Source: an uncultured Lachnospiraceae bacterium | Lineage (GTDB): Bacteria; Bacillota; Clostridia; Lachnospirales; Lachnospiraceae | Length of the DNA stretch: 64,000 nucleotides | Assembly (NCBI GenBank): GCA_947172645.1 | Contig: CAMWBY010000005.1 | Location: 146,732-210,731 of the forward strand | Direction of reading: 5' to 3' | Shown here: positions 44,051 through 52,981 of the stretch, piece by piece | Position numbering within the stretch: the stretch's first letter is position 1 | Layout: every line of letters starts with the position of its first letter | Translations under genes and position numbers: made by a program | Notes under the pieces: generated by a model | Seen by the model: only the letters and a program-made list of their open reading frames with translations | Told to the model about the DNA's origin: nothing | Databases searched by the model: none

Positions 44051-45376
44051 ATGATAAAAATAACGTTTATGGGGGCGGGGAGCACGATATTCGCGAGGAA
44101 CGTACTGGGGGACTGCATGTGCACCCCGGCATTGTGCGAGAGTGAGATTGCGCTGTATGACATCGATGCGAAGCGACTGGAAGATTCCAGGATTATCCTG
44201 TCTGCCATCAACCACAATGTAAACCAGGACAGGGCGAAGCTTAAGACTTACCTGGGTGTGGAGAACAGGAAGGAGGCGCTGCGGGGCGCGGACTTCGTGG
44301 TCAACGCCATTCAGGTAGGCGGATATGAGCCGTGCACGGTTACGGATTTCGAGATTCCGAAGAAATACGGCCTGAGACAGACCATTGCAGATACATTGGG
44401 AATTGGTGGGATTATGCGCGCCCTGCGCACTATTCCTGTCATGGAAGGATTCGCCAGGGACATGGAGGAAGTCTGTCCTGACGCGTTATTCTTAAATTAC
44501 TCTAACCCTATGGCAATGTTGACCGGCTATATGCTGAGATATACGAAGGTGAAGACGGTGGGGCTGTGCCATAGCGTACAGGTGTGCTCCAAGACATTGT
44601 TGGAAGAGCTGGGCATGGAAGACAAGATGGAGGGCAGGACGGAACTGATTGCCGGCATCAACCATATGGGATGGCTGCTCGATATCCGGGATAAGGATGG
44701 CAACGACCTGTACCCGGAGATTAGGAGACGGGCACAGGAGAAGAACACCTCAGGGGAGAAACATAAGGATATGGTACGCCTGGAATACATCCGCCATCTG
44801 GGTTATTACTGTACGGAATCCAGCGAGCACAATGCGGAGTACAATCCTCTTTTTATCAAATCCAAATATCCTGAAATGATTGAAGAGTTCCAGATTCCGT
44901 TGGACGAATACCCAAGGCGTTGTATCGAACAGATTGAGGGATGGAATAAGGAGCGGGAAGATATTTTAAAAGATGGGAAAGTGACCCATGAGAGGAGCAA
45001 GGAATACGCATCCTATATTATGGAGGCGGTGGTGACGGACACGCCCTATAAGATTGGTGGCAATGTGCTCAATGACGGATACATCGAGAATCTTCCGTCG
45101 GACGCCTGTGTGGAAGTGCCCTGCTACATTGACGGGACGGGCGTGCACCCCACGAAGGTGGGCAAGCTTCCCACACAGCTTGCGGCCATGAATGCCTCCA
45201 ATATCGGCGTGCAGTTACTGGCAATCGAGGCGGCGGTGACCAAAGACCGCAGGAAGATTTACCAGGCGGCAATGATGGACCCCCATACGGCGGCGGAGCT
45301 GAATATCAAGGATATCATAGCCATGTGCGATGAGATGATTGAGGCGCATGGGGACTATATGAAAGAATATAGATAA
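44051..45376 (+). CDS. melA: Alpha-galactosidase, glycoside hydrolase family 4 (MelA-like)
   Basis: 441 residues. NAD-binding N-terminus ITFMGAGSTIFARNVLGD, then GYEPCTVTDFEIPKKYGL, QTIADTLGIGGIMRALRTIP, LNYSNPMAM, the metal-binding cysteine in GLCHSVQ and GINHMGW, and AAMMDPHTAAEL. This matches E. coli MelA throughout from memory. GH4 enzymes use NAD+ and Mn2+ in a redox-elimination mechanism and act in the cytoplasm, here on alpha-galactosides such as melibiose, raffinose or galactomannan side chains. No sugar transporter adjoins. The stop is 28 nt before the dynamin-like gene with no terminator between. Confidence 0.93.
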   Translation: MIKITFMGAGSTIFARNVLGDCMCTPALCESEIALYDIDAKRLEDSRIILSAINHNVNQDRAKLKTYLGVENRKEALRGADFVVNAIQVGGYEPCTVTDFEIPKKYGLRQTIADTLGIGGIMRALRTIPVMEGFARDMEEVCPDALFLNYSNPMAMLTGYMLRYTKVKTVGLCHSVQVCSKTLLEELGMEDKMEGRTELIAGINHMGWLLDIRDKDGNDLYPEIRRRAQEKNTSGEKHKDMVRLEYIRHLGYYCTESSEHNAEYNPLFIKSKYPEMIEEFQIPLDEYPRRCIEQIEGWNKEREDILKDGKVTHERSKEYASYIMEAVVTDTPYKIGGNVLNDGYIENLPSDACVEVPCYIDGTGVHPTKVGKLPTQLAAMNASNIGVQLLAIEAAVTKDRRKIYQAAMMDPHTAAELNIKDIIAMCDEMIEAHGDYMKEYR

Positions 45377-45404
45377 GACAGGTGCAAATGAGGAGGACCT
45401 ACAG

Positions 45405-48002
45405 ATGCAGAAGGTTAAGATACGTTACAATCCATACAGGATGAAAACGTTCATTTCGGTAAACGGGACTGATGTGTGCGGGACGGATGATTACTTGCAG
45501 TTTCGGGAATTTATAGAGGCAGGTACGCCGTTGCAGACATGGGTGGAGCCGATACCTTATAAGAATTGGAAAGGTATTCTCAATGAGTTGGCAAGCGAGG
45601 ACTGTTATGACGAGCTCGAGATTGCTTTTGAAGGAAGGAAAATTGACTACGAAGATTTGGTGAGGGCATGCGAGGCGGCCAATGAGGAGCGGAAAGTTGG
45701 ACTTCAGATTACATACAGTCTGGAAACCGAATATTCTGACGCAAAGCTTATGCAGAATATCGATACCGTGATGAGGACGCTTCTGTCGAAGAAGTTTTCG
45801 AAGTTGGTGGATGAGTGCGGGGCGTCTTCCCAGATTTGGAAAGATTACAGGAATCTTCCCGGGGAGTACCAACAGACAAAAGACAAGGAATTTAAAATTG
45901 TTTTCGCCGGATTATACAGCAGTGGGAAATCCACCATCTTAAATTCCCTGATACGCCACAATATCCTGCCCACCTCCGACGAGACGTGCACGGCGAAGAC
46001 ATGCAGGCTGAAACATGATAAAAAGCTGAAAGACAAGATTACGCTGGAAGCTTTTGACGCACAGGGCAAGACGGTAATCCGCAAAAAAACCTTTGGCAGC
46101 GATGAGGAATGTCTAAACAAGTTTTGGGAAATCACGCCTCTGGGGGCGAAAACGAGCAACCCGGAGAATGTGGAAACAATAGAAATCTGCCTTGATTTGT
46201 CCCATCTGTATCCCTCCAGGGAGATGGAGAAGGAGTTTAACCTTGTCATAGTGGATACGCCCGGCTGCAACAGCTCCAAGAACAAAGGGCAGGGCGAGAA
46301 TATCAAGCAGGATATCAGGATTGCCCTGGACGCCATCAACAATGGAGAGAAGGAGATGGTGGTCATCTGCGCGGACGCACAGGATTATGAGGATGAGAGC
46401 CTGGGCATTTTCTTAAAAATGATTAACGAGACAGTGCAGGATAAGGACGACAGGGGGGATTTCAACGACAGGTTCCTCTTCGTGTTAAACAAGTGCGATG
46501 CCGCCAAGTACAGCGGGTCGGAAAGCGTGGCGGGCAAGAAGGAAAACTTCGCCAAGTACTTGATGGACACTAGGCGGTGGGGAATCGAGGCAAGGGAGGA
46601 TGCGCCTGATTTTGTACCGAGAATTTTTATGACCTGCGCTTACATCAAATTTGCGGTGCAGATGGGCGTCATGGATTTTACGGACGAGGAGGCGGAGGCG
46701 GATGAAAATAAGCAGAACATGCAGGACGCCTATGAAAACTTCTCGAAGAAGATAGTGAAATGGAAGAACAAGAATTATTTCCTGCCGGAGGTGTGCGACA
46801 TACCGGCCTACCGGAAGGCGGAACTGTTGAAGAAATTTGACGAGACGGCGGCAGCGGGCAATGAGGGTGAGGCCGTTGCGCTCCTGTCGGGGATAGACTG
46901 TATCGAGGGCGCTGTCAAGGACTATATTGCAAGATATGCATATCCCTTTAAGGTGCGCAACCTGTTGGATACTTTCGATGCGTTGTTGCAGGCCATAAAC
47001 AGCCTGGCGGCATTTGAAGACGAGAAATTAAAGAAGCGGATGGAAGACTTGGGAAAAGGTTTTTCCGAGAGAGAGGAGGTGGAAAAGGAAAAGAGAGAGC
47101 AGGAAAACAGGGAAAGGAAACTACGTCTCCTGGAAGAAAAGGTAAAAGAACAAAAGCAGAAGATAAGCACAGTCTCCTTCTCCTCACAAAAATTCTCGAA
47201 GATTAGGGAAGATGTGGAAATCGCCCTCGAGTCGGAGAAAGATATCGAGAAAATCAGGAATAGCGGGAATAAATTTACGAAGTCTGAAATAGATGCTTTA
47301 GTAGAGTCTGTCAATCAAATATTTTCCCGGGTGTGGAGTGACGCGATGGAACAGTTTGAAAGGCTGACGGAGGAGTATCAGGGGAAATTAGGAGAGATAT
47401 GCCAGGAGCTTAAGGTGATTGCCGAGGAACTGCAAAGGGACAGCGAATATGGTTTTGAGGGATATCGGTTTGCCAGTGCGCTGAGTGTGGAGAAGGTGAA
47501 GAGGCTGGATATAAAGTCGCTGCGCAGCCAGATTGAGTCGACGAAGGAAACCGTTATGGAGAAAAGGGAGATGAAAGTTAAGAACCCCATAAAAGATGAG
47601 GAGTATGAATGGTGGCAGCTTATAAAGAAGCTTAAGCAGTGGCTTTCTCCCGAGATGATTACGATGTATGTCGATGAGAAGAAAGAGCTGTACACTGCGG
47701 AGCCGCTGCAGAAGTACCTGACGGGCGCGCTGGGGGATTTCAGGAAGCTGTGTGAGGATACGGCGGCAAGTTACAGCGATGATATTGATAAGATGAGAAA
47801 ACACGCCCTGCAAATGGCGGATGATATACCGGAGGATATCAGGGCCGTGGCGGACAGGATATCCGGGTTTATGAAGAGAATCAACGAATGTGGAAGCAAT
47901 CTTGCGGTGTTAGAGCGGCAGATGGAAACCATCAGGGGGAACAAGGAGTTTTTGCAGGGCCTGATGGAAGAGATTAAAGAGGGAGGTACATATTATGTAT
48001 AA
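45405..48002 (+). CDS. Dynamin-like GTPase
   Basis: 865 residues; AGGAGG precedes the start. After an N-terminal 165-residue domain of unknown fold comes the GTPase: P-loop GLYSSGKST (169-177), switch region PTSDETCTAKTC, G3 DTPG (284-287) and G4 NKCD (362-365). A long helical part follows with a charged coiled coil (about 535-620) and further helices to the end, the layout of bacterial dynamin-like proteins. There is no obvious membrane helix; membrane contact would be via the helical tip. Bacterial dynamins remodel membranes, and some protect against phage. First gene of a five-gene packed set; the next start overlaps by 8 nt. Confidence 0.88.
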   Translation: MQKVKIRYNPYRMKTFISVNGTDVCGTDDYLQFREFIEAGTPLQTWVEPIPYKNWKGILNELASEDCYDELEIAFEGRKIDYEDLVRACEAANEERKVGLQITYSLETEYSDAKLMQNIDTVMRTLLSKKFSKLVDECGASSQIWKDYRNLPGEYQQTKDKEFKIVFAGLYSSGKSTILNSLIRHNILPTSDETCTAKTCRLKHDKKLKDKITLEAFDAQGKTVIRKKTFGSDEECLNKFWEITPLGAKTSNPENVETIEICLDLSHLYPSREMEKEFNLVIVDTPGCNSSKNKGQGENIKQDIRIALDAINNGEKEMVVICADAQDYEDESLGIFLKMINETVQDKDDRGDFNDRFLFVLNKCDAAKYSGSESVAGKKENFAKYLMDTRRWGIEAREDAPDFVPRIFMTCAYIKFAVQMGVMDFTDEEAEADENKQNMQDAYENFSKKIVKWKNKNYFLPEVCDIPAYRKAELLKKFDETAAAGNEGEAVALLSGIDCIEGAVKDYIARYAYPFKVRNLLDTFDALLQAINSLAAFEDEKLKKRMEDLGKGFSEREEVEKEKREQENRERKLRLLEEKVKEQKQKISTVSFSSQKFSKIREDVEIALESEKDIEKIRNSGNKFTKSEIDALVESVNQIFSRVWSDAMEQFERLTEEYQGKLGEICQELKVIAEELQRDSEYGFEGYRFASALSVEKVKRLDIKSLRSQIESTKETVMEKREMKVKNPIKDEEYEWWQLIKKLKQWLSPEMITMYVDEKKELYTAEPLQKYLTGALGDFRKLCEDTAASYSDDIDKMRKHALQMADDIPEDIRAVADRISGFMKRINECGSNLAVLERQMETIRGNKEFLQGLMEEIKEGGTYYV

Positions 48003-48495
48003 CTTTACTTCTTTTGACAAAGACGCATTTTACAAGGACATGAGAGAAAAAAATTATTCTGTGCTGAAAACATGTGTCATCAGCTCTATCCGGAATAATC
48101 CGGCATTCAGGAAAGCGCCGGGGGAAGAGTACAGCGAAGCAAGGATTGCCATGAATCTTTTACAGGAGCATGTACCGGAAATGTTCGTGGAATACGAAGT
48201 GCAGGCGGGAGAGCGCGAATATAATGCCGGTGAGGCTTCGGTGTGGGACAAAGAGTATTTTCACAGACAGACTTTCCTGTTGGGGGAGAATTTCTGTTGG
48301 GAGAGGTTCAGGCATTTGTTAAAAATCGGTCAGGAGATTACGGGGCAAACCGCTTCAAATTTTCAATGCCCGCAGGACATGGACAGAGCAAAGTCAGGGA
48401 GCAGGACTTTCGGACAGGGAATCCGGCAGATTCTGCACGCAATCATGGAAGGAATCCGACGGATTGTGCGAAAGATTACGATGGGAACCAAATAG
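47995..48495 (+). CDS. Small protein of unknown function in the GTPase-ATPase operon
   Basis: 166 residues; start overlaps the GTPase gene by 8 nt, with GGGAGG upstream. No signal peptide or membrane segment. The N-terminal half is acidic and aromatic (FTSFDKDAFYKDMREKNYSVL), the C-terminal half basic (GIRRIVRKITMGTK), with one hydrophobic-helix candidate IRQILHAIMEGIRRIV that could be amphipathic. No family recognised. Overlap with the GTPase gene argues for a joint complex or stoichiometric expression. Confidence 0.75.
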   Translation: MYNFTSFDKDAFYKDMREKNYSVLKTCVISSIRNNPAFRKAPGEEYSEARIAMNLLQEHVPEMFVEYEVQAGEREYNAGEASVWDKEYFHRQTFLLGENFCWERFRHLLKIGQEITGQTASNFQCPQDMDRAKSGSRTFGQGIRQILHAIMEGIRRIVRKITMGTK

Positions 48496-48671
48496 ATTCC
48501 ATAAGGTACCCATCTGCTGTGGAAGGAAGCAATGTTGGCACGCATGCTTCCTGCGGGGATACAAGCGGCGGTAAAGTTGATAATGCATATTTGCGTGGGC
48601 TAGGCCAAAGGCCCAGACGGGGAGTGCGAAAATTTAAATTTTCGCAAAATTGCTTCGGCATGGAGGAAAAG
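48496..48671 (+). other. Structured gap before the HerA-like gene
   Basis: A perfect 20-bp palindrome lies at 48626-48645 (half-site GCGAAAATTT and its complement), preceded by GGGC-TA-GGCC-AAA-GGCCC (48597-48613). The larger frame beginning at 48243 runs through this stretch but has no sensible start. The palindrome could be an operator for an internal promoter, an RNA stem tuning translation, or an inserted repeat. Confidence 0.5.
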
Positions 48672-51600
48672 ATGAAGGACGAAAGAGTAAAGGAAGATTT
48701 GTACAATGCGTTTGACAACGCGGATACGATTCTGCTAAAAAAGTATGTTGGCACATTGGGCGGCCTGCCGATGATTGAGGCAGGCGAAGCCATCACGAAG
48801 ATTAGGACCGGCTCCAACGCCTGCCTGTACCATGTGGACAAGATTGTATATGACAAGGATGAGAACATCCATGATAAACTGATGACCGTATACACGTCAT
48901 TGCTCTCGGATGAAAAAAATTCCCTTGTCATGATTTTGAAAGGCTGTAAAACACATGTTGATTTGTACTTGGGCGCGGCCGTCAGGAACGTGAATGAGGA
49001 GGGCGGCATTCCCGACAAAAGTATCGACAATGCAGGAAAAACCCTTGTGAATGTGCTGAGGGGCAATTTTCCGGGGTCACAGCTGCACCGGGTTGACAAG
49101 GAGAGAAGGAAAGATAAGAAGGGCAAGTTCATAAGCGACAGCGTGGAATCCGTCATCGAGGATTGCTTCAAGGGGGTGAAAACGATAGCGTCGGTGAGCG
49201 GCATCGCCGCCCTGCGGAACCAGAACGAGCATGCCAGCGAGAAGTTCGTGCAGGGCATGGAAAAACTGGCGGACTCCATGCGTGGGAAAGAATATGCCGC
49301 CATCTACATAGCGGATGTGATGGGAACTTCCGTGATTGACAGGCTGTGTGGGGAGTATGAGGATATCTATTCCCAGTTATCACCGTTTAAACAGTCCGTA
49401 CATATCCTCAATGAAAACAATTCCAAGACTGACACCAACAGCATGATAGAAGGCGTCGTCAATACCACAAACGAAAGCCTGGCAAAATCGGTGACTCACG
49501 GCACGACCCATGCGGTTACGAAGACCAACACTTTCGGCGGCAGCGTAAGTGTGAATGTGGGCAAGGATGTGGGCGTGGTGAAGATTGGAGGGGGACTTTC
49601 GGCGGATTACCATCATTCCAGGAGCACGACCGAAGGCGAGAACGAATCTTTTGGCGATACGACGACGGAAGGGAAAGCCCGCTCCTTATCGACGCAGAAT
49701 AGTATCGCGAATGCAATCACCTCCGGCAGCGGGGAGTCTTTGCAGATTACATATGACAACAGGGCGGTGAAGACACTGCTTGACAGGATAGACGAACAGA
49801 TTAAGCGTCTCAGAAGCTGTGAGGATTTCGGTTTATTTGACAGCTGTGTCTATTTTATTTCCGGGCAGTATGAAGATGCGGTGTCTGCGGCCAGCGCGTA
49901 CAGGTCCTTAATCCGTGGCGAAGATTCATCGGCAGAAGCCGCCGCAGTCAATATATGGACGAAGGACAAAGAAGGTACAAGCATCGATTGGCTCTCCCAA
50001 TATCTCAAGAGATTTTACCACCCGATGTTTGCCCTACAGACTGTGTGTGCCGCGAAGCCGGAGGACGATTTGTATCTGCCGGTCACCCCGGCCCTGATGG
50101 CCAGCGGCAAGGAGCTGGCCTTCCAGTTCTCCCTTCCGAAGAAATCCCTCAGCGGCCTGCCTGTGTTGGAATGCGCGGAGTTTGGCAGGAATGTGATGGG
50201 TATCGACGGCAAGTGCCAGGGAGATTTACGCATTGGCAAAGTGTACCATATGCACCAGGCCGAAGAGGAGGAGGTGATGCTGTCGGCGAAGAGCATGACG
50301 GCGCATACCTTCGTCACAGGCTCCACGGGCGCGGGCAAATCCAATGCGATTTACCAGATTCTGACGGAGGCTGTCAAGAGGCCGGGCACATCCTTTATGG
50401 TGGTGGAGCCTGCCAAGGGCGAATATAAAGACGTTTTCGGCATGAGGGAGGATATCAAGGTGTCCGTCTATGGGACGAACCCGCAGATGACGCCGCTTCT
50501 TAGAATCAATCCCTTCCGTTTTCCTGAGACGACCCATGTTTATGAGCACATGGACAGGCTTGTGGAGGTGTTTAACGTGTGTTGGCCCATGTACGCGGCT
50601 ATGCCTGCGGTGCTCAAAGCAGCCTTGGAGAACGCCTATACTGCCGTGGGATGGGATTTAAGGAAGTCCATCAATGAAACGGGGGCAGCCCTTTTCCCCA
50701 CATTTTCCACGGTGGCCGAAGAGGTCAGGAAGTACATTGACAGTTCGGAGTACTCTGATGAGAACAAAGGGAATTACAAGGGCGCGTTGGTAACCCGCCT
50801 GGAATCTTTGACCAACGGCGTAAACGGTATGATTTTCTGCGCGGACGACTTAAGCGACGAAGAGCTGTTTGACAACAATGTGATAGTGGACTTAAGCAGA
50901 ATCGGCTCCATGGAGACGAAAGCCCTGCTTATGGGAATCCTGGTGATGCGCTTACAGGAGCACCGCATGGGCACATCTGCGAAAAACAGCAGGATGAAGC
51001 ATATCACGGTGTTGGAGGAAGCCCATAACCTGTTGAAGAGGACGTCTGCAGAGCAGAGTATGGAAGGCGCCAACCTGTTGGGGAAATCCGTGGAGATGCT
51101 CTCCAATTCCATCGCGGAAATGCGTACCTATGGGGAGGCTTTCATCATTGCAGACCAGGCGCCGGGGCTTTTGGACATGTCTGCCATCCGAAACACGAAC
51201 ACCAAGATTGTCTTCAGACTGCCGGATTATTCCGACAGGGAGTTGGTGGGGAAGGCTGCAAATTTAAACGACGGGCAGATTGCGGAGCTGGCAAGGCTGA
51301 AGACGGGCGTTGCGGCAGTTTACCAGAACAATTGGGTGTCCCCCGTGCTGTGCCAGTTTGACGAGTATATGACAGGGGAGAAAGTATATGTGCAGCCGGA
51401 CAGACATGACATCGGCCATATCGCCACATCGGAGGTGCTCGACATCATTATGAAAGCGGATGTCAGGGAGAAGTTGGACGATGTGGATTACCGGGAAAAG
51501 ATAGTCCGTGACATTACCGTGTCCGCAATGCCTGACTGGCTGAAAGTGAAGATATTGAAGTACCTGAAAGCAAAGGACAGGAAGGTGAAGGAGCTTTCGG

Positions 51601-51845
51601 AAATCGCCTACCGCTTCTTTGAGGCGGAGGATGCCCTAAACTCCTGTCCCGAAGCGGAGAATATCGCAGACTGGATTGACACGGTTACGGAGAGGCTTAA
51701 GCCCTCTGTCAAAGATTTCACCGAGGAAGAGATTGACAGGCTGCTTGCCCTGCTTGTCACGGAGCACTATGCGAACCATGAAGCGTACGAGCCGGTCTAC
51801 TTAAGCGTTATGGAACATGTGGGAGGGAAAAAGAAGCTGATGTGA
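48672..51845 (+). CDS. HerA-like AAA+ ATPase, very large
   Basis: 1057 residues from ATG 48672, chosen because GGAGG lies 5 nt upstream; the same frame opens at 48243 but there overlaps the preceding gene and a palindrome. The N-terminal half (about 1-520) has an acidic helical part and a Ser/Thr/Gly-rich stretch (about 255-350; GGSVSVNVGKDVG, SRSTTEGENESFGDTTTEGK). The ATPase has Walker A GSTGAGKSN (550-558), VVEPAKGEYKDVF, Walker B ITVLEEAH (about 778-785, E782/E783) and sensor-like IIADQAPGLLD. HerA/VirB4-type ATPases form hexamers that pump DNA or protein. No conjugation genes adjoin, arguing against a coupling protein. Confidence 0.87.
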   Translation: MKDERVKEDLYNAFDNADTILLKKYVGTLGGLPMIEAGEAITKIRTGSNACLYHVDKIVYDKDENIHDKLMTVYTSLLSDEKNSLVMILKGCKTHVDLYLGAAVRNVNEEGGIPDKSIDNAGKTLVNVLRGNFPGSQLHRVDKERRKDKKGKFISDSVESVIEDCFKGVKTIASVSGIAALRNQNEHASEKFVQGMEKLADSMRGKEYAAIYIADVMGTSVIDRLCGEYEDIYSQLSPFKQSVHILNENNSKTDTNSMIEGVVNTTNESLAKSVTHGTTHAVTKTNTFGGSVSVNVGKDVGVVKIGGGLSADYHHSRSTTEGENESFGDTTTEGKARSLSTQNSIANAITSGSGESLQITYDNRAVKTLLDRIDEQIKRLRSCEDFGLFDSCVYFISGQYEDAVSAASAYRSLIRGEDSSAEAAAVNIWTKDKEGTSIDWLSQYLKRFYHPMFALQTVCAAKPEDDLYLPVTPALMASGKELAFQFSLPKKSLSGLPVLECAEFGRNVMGIDGKCQGDLRIGKVYHMHQAEEEEVMLSAKSMTAHTFVTGSTGAGKSNAIYQILTEAVKRPGTSFMVVEPAKGEYKDVFGMREDIKVSVYGTNPQMTPLLRINPFRFPETTHVYEHMDRLVEVFNVCWPMYAAMPAVLKAALENAYTAVGWDLRKSINETGAALFPTFSTVAEEVRKYIDSSEYSDENKGNYKGALVTRLESLTNGVNGMIFCADDLSDEELFDNNVIVDLSRIGSMETKALLMGILVMRLQEHRMGTSAKNSRMKHITVLEEAHNLLKRTSAEQSMEGANLLGKSVEMLSNSIAEMRTYGEAFIIADQAPGLLDMSAIRNTNTKIVFRLPDYSDRELVGKAANLNDGQIAELARLKTGVAAVYQNNWVSPVLCQFDEYMTGEKVYVQPDRHDIGHIATSEVLDIIMKADVREKLDDVDYREKIVRDITVSAMPDWLKVKILKYLKAKDRKVKELSEIAYRFFEAEDALNSCPEAENIADWIDTVTERLKPSVKDFTEEEIDRLLALLVTEHYANHEAYEPVYLSVMEHVGGKKKLM

Positions 51846-51866
51846 GCGGTGAAAGGAGAAGAGCCG

Positions 51867-52625
51867 ATGGGCGAGATTGCAAATGAGGTGCCAAAGGGCG
51901 GGGAAGTGGCGGACGTCAAGAAGCCGGGGGCGTCCGGTGCGGAGGCGTCTGAAACCAAAGTACCCGAAATAAAACCGAAAGGTGACATAACGCCTGAACA
52001 GGCACGGGATATCTATGAGAAAATCCTGAGCGGCGATGCAGGGTCTGAAAACGATGTCGGACAGAATGCGGACGGTGTCGAGGACAGTGATATGGATAAT
52101 GAGATATATGACTGTGACATCGACGATTTTGATTTCAGCGATTTGGATTTAAATGAAGAAGAGTTAAAAAATATCCTGAAATACTTTGACCCTAAAGTAT
52201 GGGAGAAGTTGGACATTGACGATAAGAAAGCCGTGATATTTGCTTTTGAGGCATACCTGGCGAAGATACTGGACTTAAAGAACCCGCCCAGGGTTGTCTT
52301 CTATTATGGGCCCCAGTACGAGTGCGGCGCATATGACAGGGCAAGCAATACCATAAGAATCAATATGAATAAGTTGGATGAGCCGGGAGAGGTGGTTGAT
52401 ACGGTGGCCCATGAGGCAAGACATGCGTATCAATACCAGTGCGCGGAGAATCCCCAGACGAGGCAAGATAAATTGTATGCGTATAACCTTGCAGACGGTA
52501 ACTATATCAGGCCCGTAGTGGTTGACGGTAAATGGGTCGGGTTCGAAGAGTATAAGAGTCAGCTGGTGGAAGCGGAGGCGAACGCTTTCGGCAGGCTGTT
52601 CAAGGAAAAGGCAGGTGGGAAATGA
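51867..52625 (+). CDS. HEXXH metallopeptidase-like protein
   Basis: 252 residues from ATG 51867 (AAAGGAGAA 6-7 nt upstream; a GTG at 51849 is possible). The first 100 residues are low-complexity and very acidic (DIDDFDFSDLDLNEEE), probably a disordered or docking region. The C-terminal domain has VAHEARHAYQ, an HEXXH zinc motif with ligands His182 and His186 and catalytic Glu183; EAEANAFG about 50 residues later supplies a likely third ligand glutamate, as in gluzincins. No secretion signal, so it acts inside the cell or is exported by the neighbouring ATPase. It is 21 nt after the ATPase gene. Confidence 0.82.
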   Translation: MGEIANEVPKGGEVADVKKPGASGAEASETKVPEIKPKGDITPEQARDIYEKILSGDAGSENDVGQNADGVEDSDMDNEIYDCDIDDFDFSDLDLNEEELKNILKYFDPKVWEKLDIDDKKAVIFAFEAYLAKILDLKNPPRVVFYYGPQYECGAYDRASNTIRINMNKLDEPGEVVDTVAHEARHAYQYQCAENPQTRQDKLYAYNLADGNYIRPVVVDGKWVGFEEYKSQLVEAEANAFGRLFKEKAGGK

Positions 52626-52918
52626 TGGATATTATCCGTAATTATTATGAAAAAGCCGGGCTTCCTGCGGTTTTGGTGAAAAAAAAGGAAGATGCTTTTG
52701 AAAGGCACCCGGATATTGCGGAGGAATTCGCACACTGGATTCGGACGAAAGAGTACAGGACAGAAAATTGTGTGTCCGTAGAAAAATATACGGCGCAGAA
52801 GATTGCAAAATTGTCCGAACTTATGGACGGAGAGGGCGCGTTTTCCCTATTGGTGCAATTGAGGGAGAACCCGCAGAAGGCGCTTAGGAGAATTGAGGAA
52901 GGGTTTGTGATAAGGTAA
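52622..52918 (+). CDS. Small protein ending the GTPase-ATPase-peptidase operon
   Basis: 98 residues; ATGA overlap with the peptidase stop indicates translational coupling. Mostly helical and charged: MMDIIRNYYEKAGLPAVLV, FERHPDIAEEFAHWIRTKEY, and a C-terminal LLVQLRENPQKALRRIEEGF. No membrane segment, no motif known to me. It could be an inhibitor, adaptor or substrate of the peptidase; this rests only on position. Confidence 0.75.
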   Translation: MMDIIRNYYEKAGLPAVLVKKKEDAFERHPDIAEEFAHWIRTKEYRTENCVSVEKYTAQKIAKLSELMDGEGAFSLLVQLRENPQKALRRIEEGFVIR

Positions 52919-52922
52919 GTCC

Positions 52923-52951
52923 TCGACATTTTTTTCTTGCCATGGTAGAAT
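52923..52951 (+). promoter_or_regulatory. Sigma-A promoter TCGACA-17-TAGAAT
   Basis: TCGACA at 52923, TAGAAT at 52946, exact 17-nt spacer, immediately after the operon and 31 nt before the LytTR gene; it marks the regulator as a separate unit. Confidence 0.65.
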
Positions 52952-52981
52952 ATTCAGGCAGAAAAAGTGTGGAGGTAGGAC

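Noticed and set aside
48243..48671. Longer start for the HerA-like protein (143 extra residues)
   Set aside because: The extension overlaps the preceding gene, crosses a perfect palindrome and lacks a ribosome site, whereas ATG 48672 has GGAGG at the right distance.
48476..49303. 275-codon open frame on the minus strand
   Set aside because: Serine-rich shadow opposite the HerA-like gene.
48672..51845. Conjugation coupling protein or VirB4
   Set aside because: No relaxase, pilin, channel or other type IV secretion gene is nearby, and the neighbours are a dynamin-like GTPase and a peptidase.
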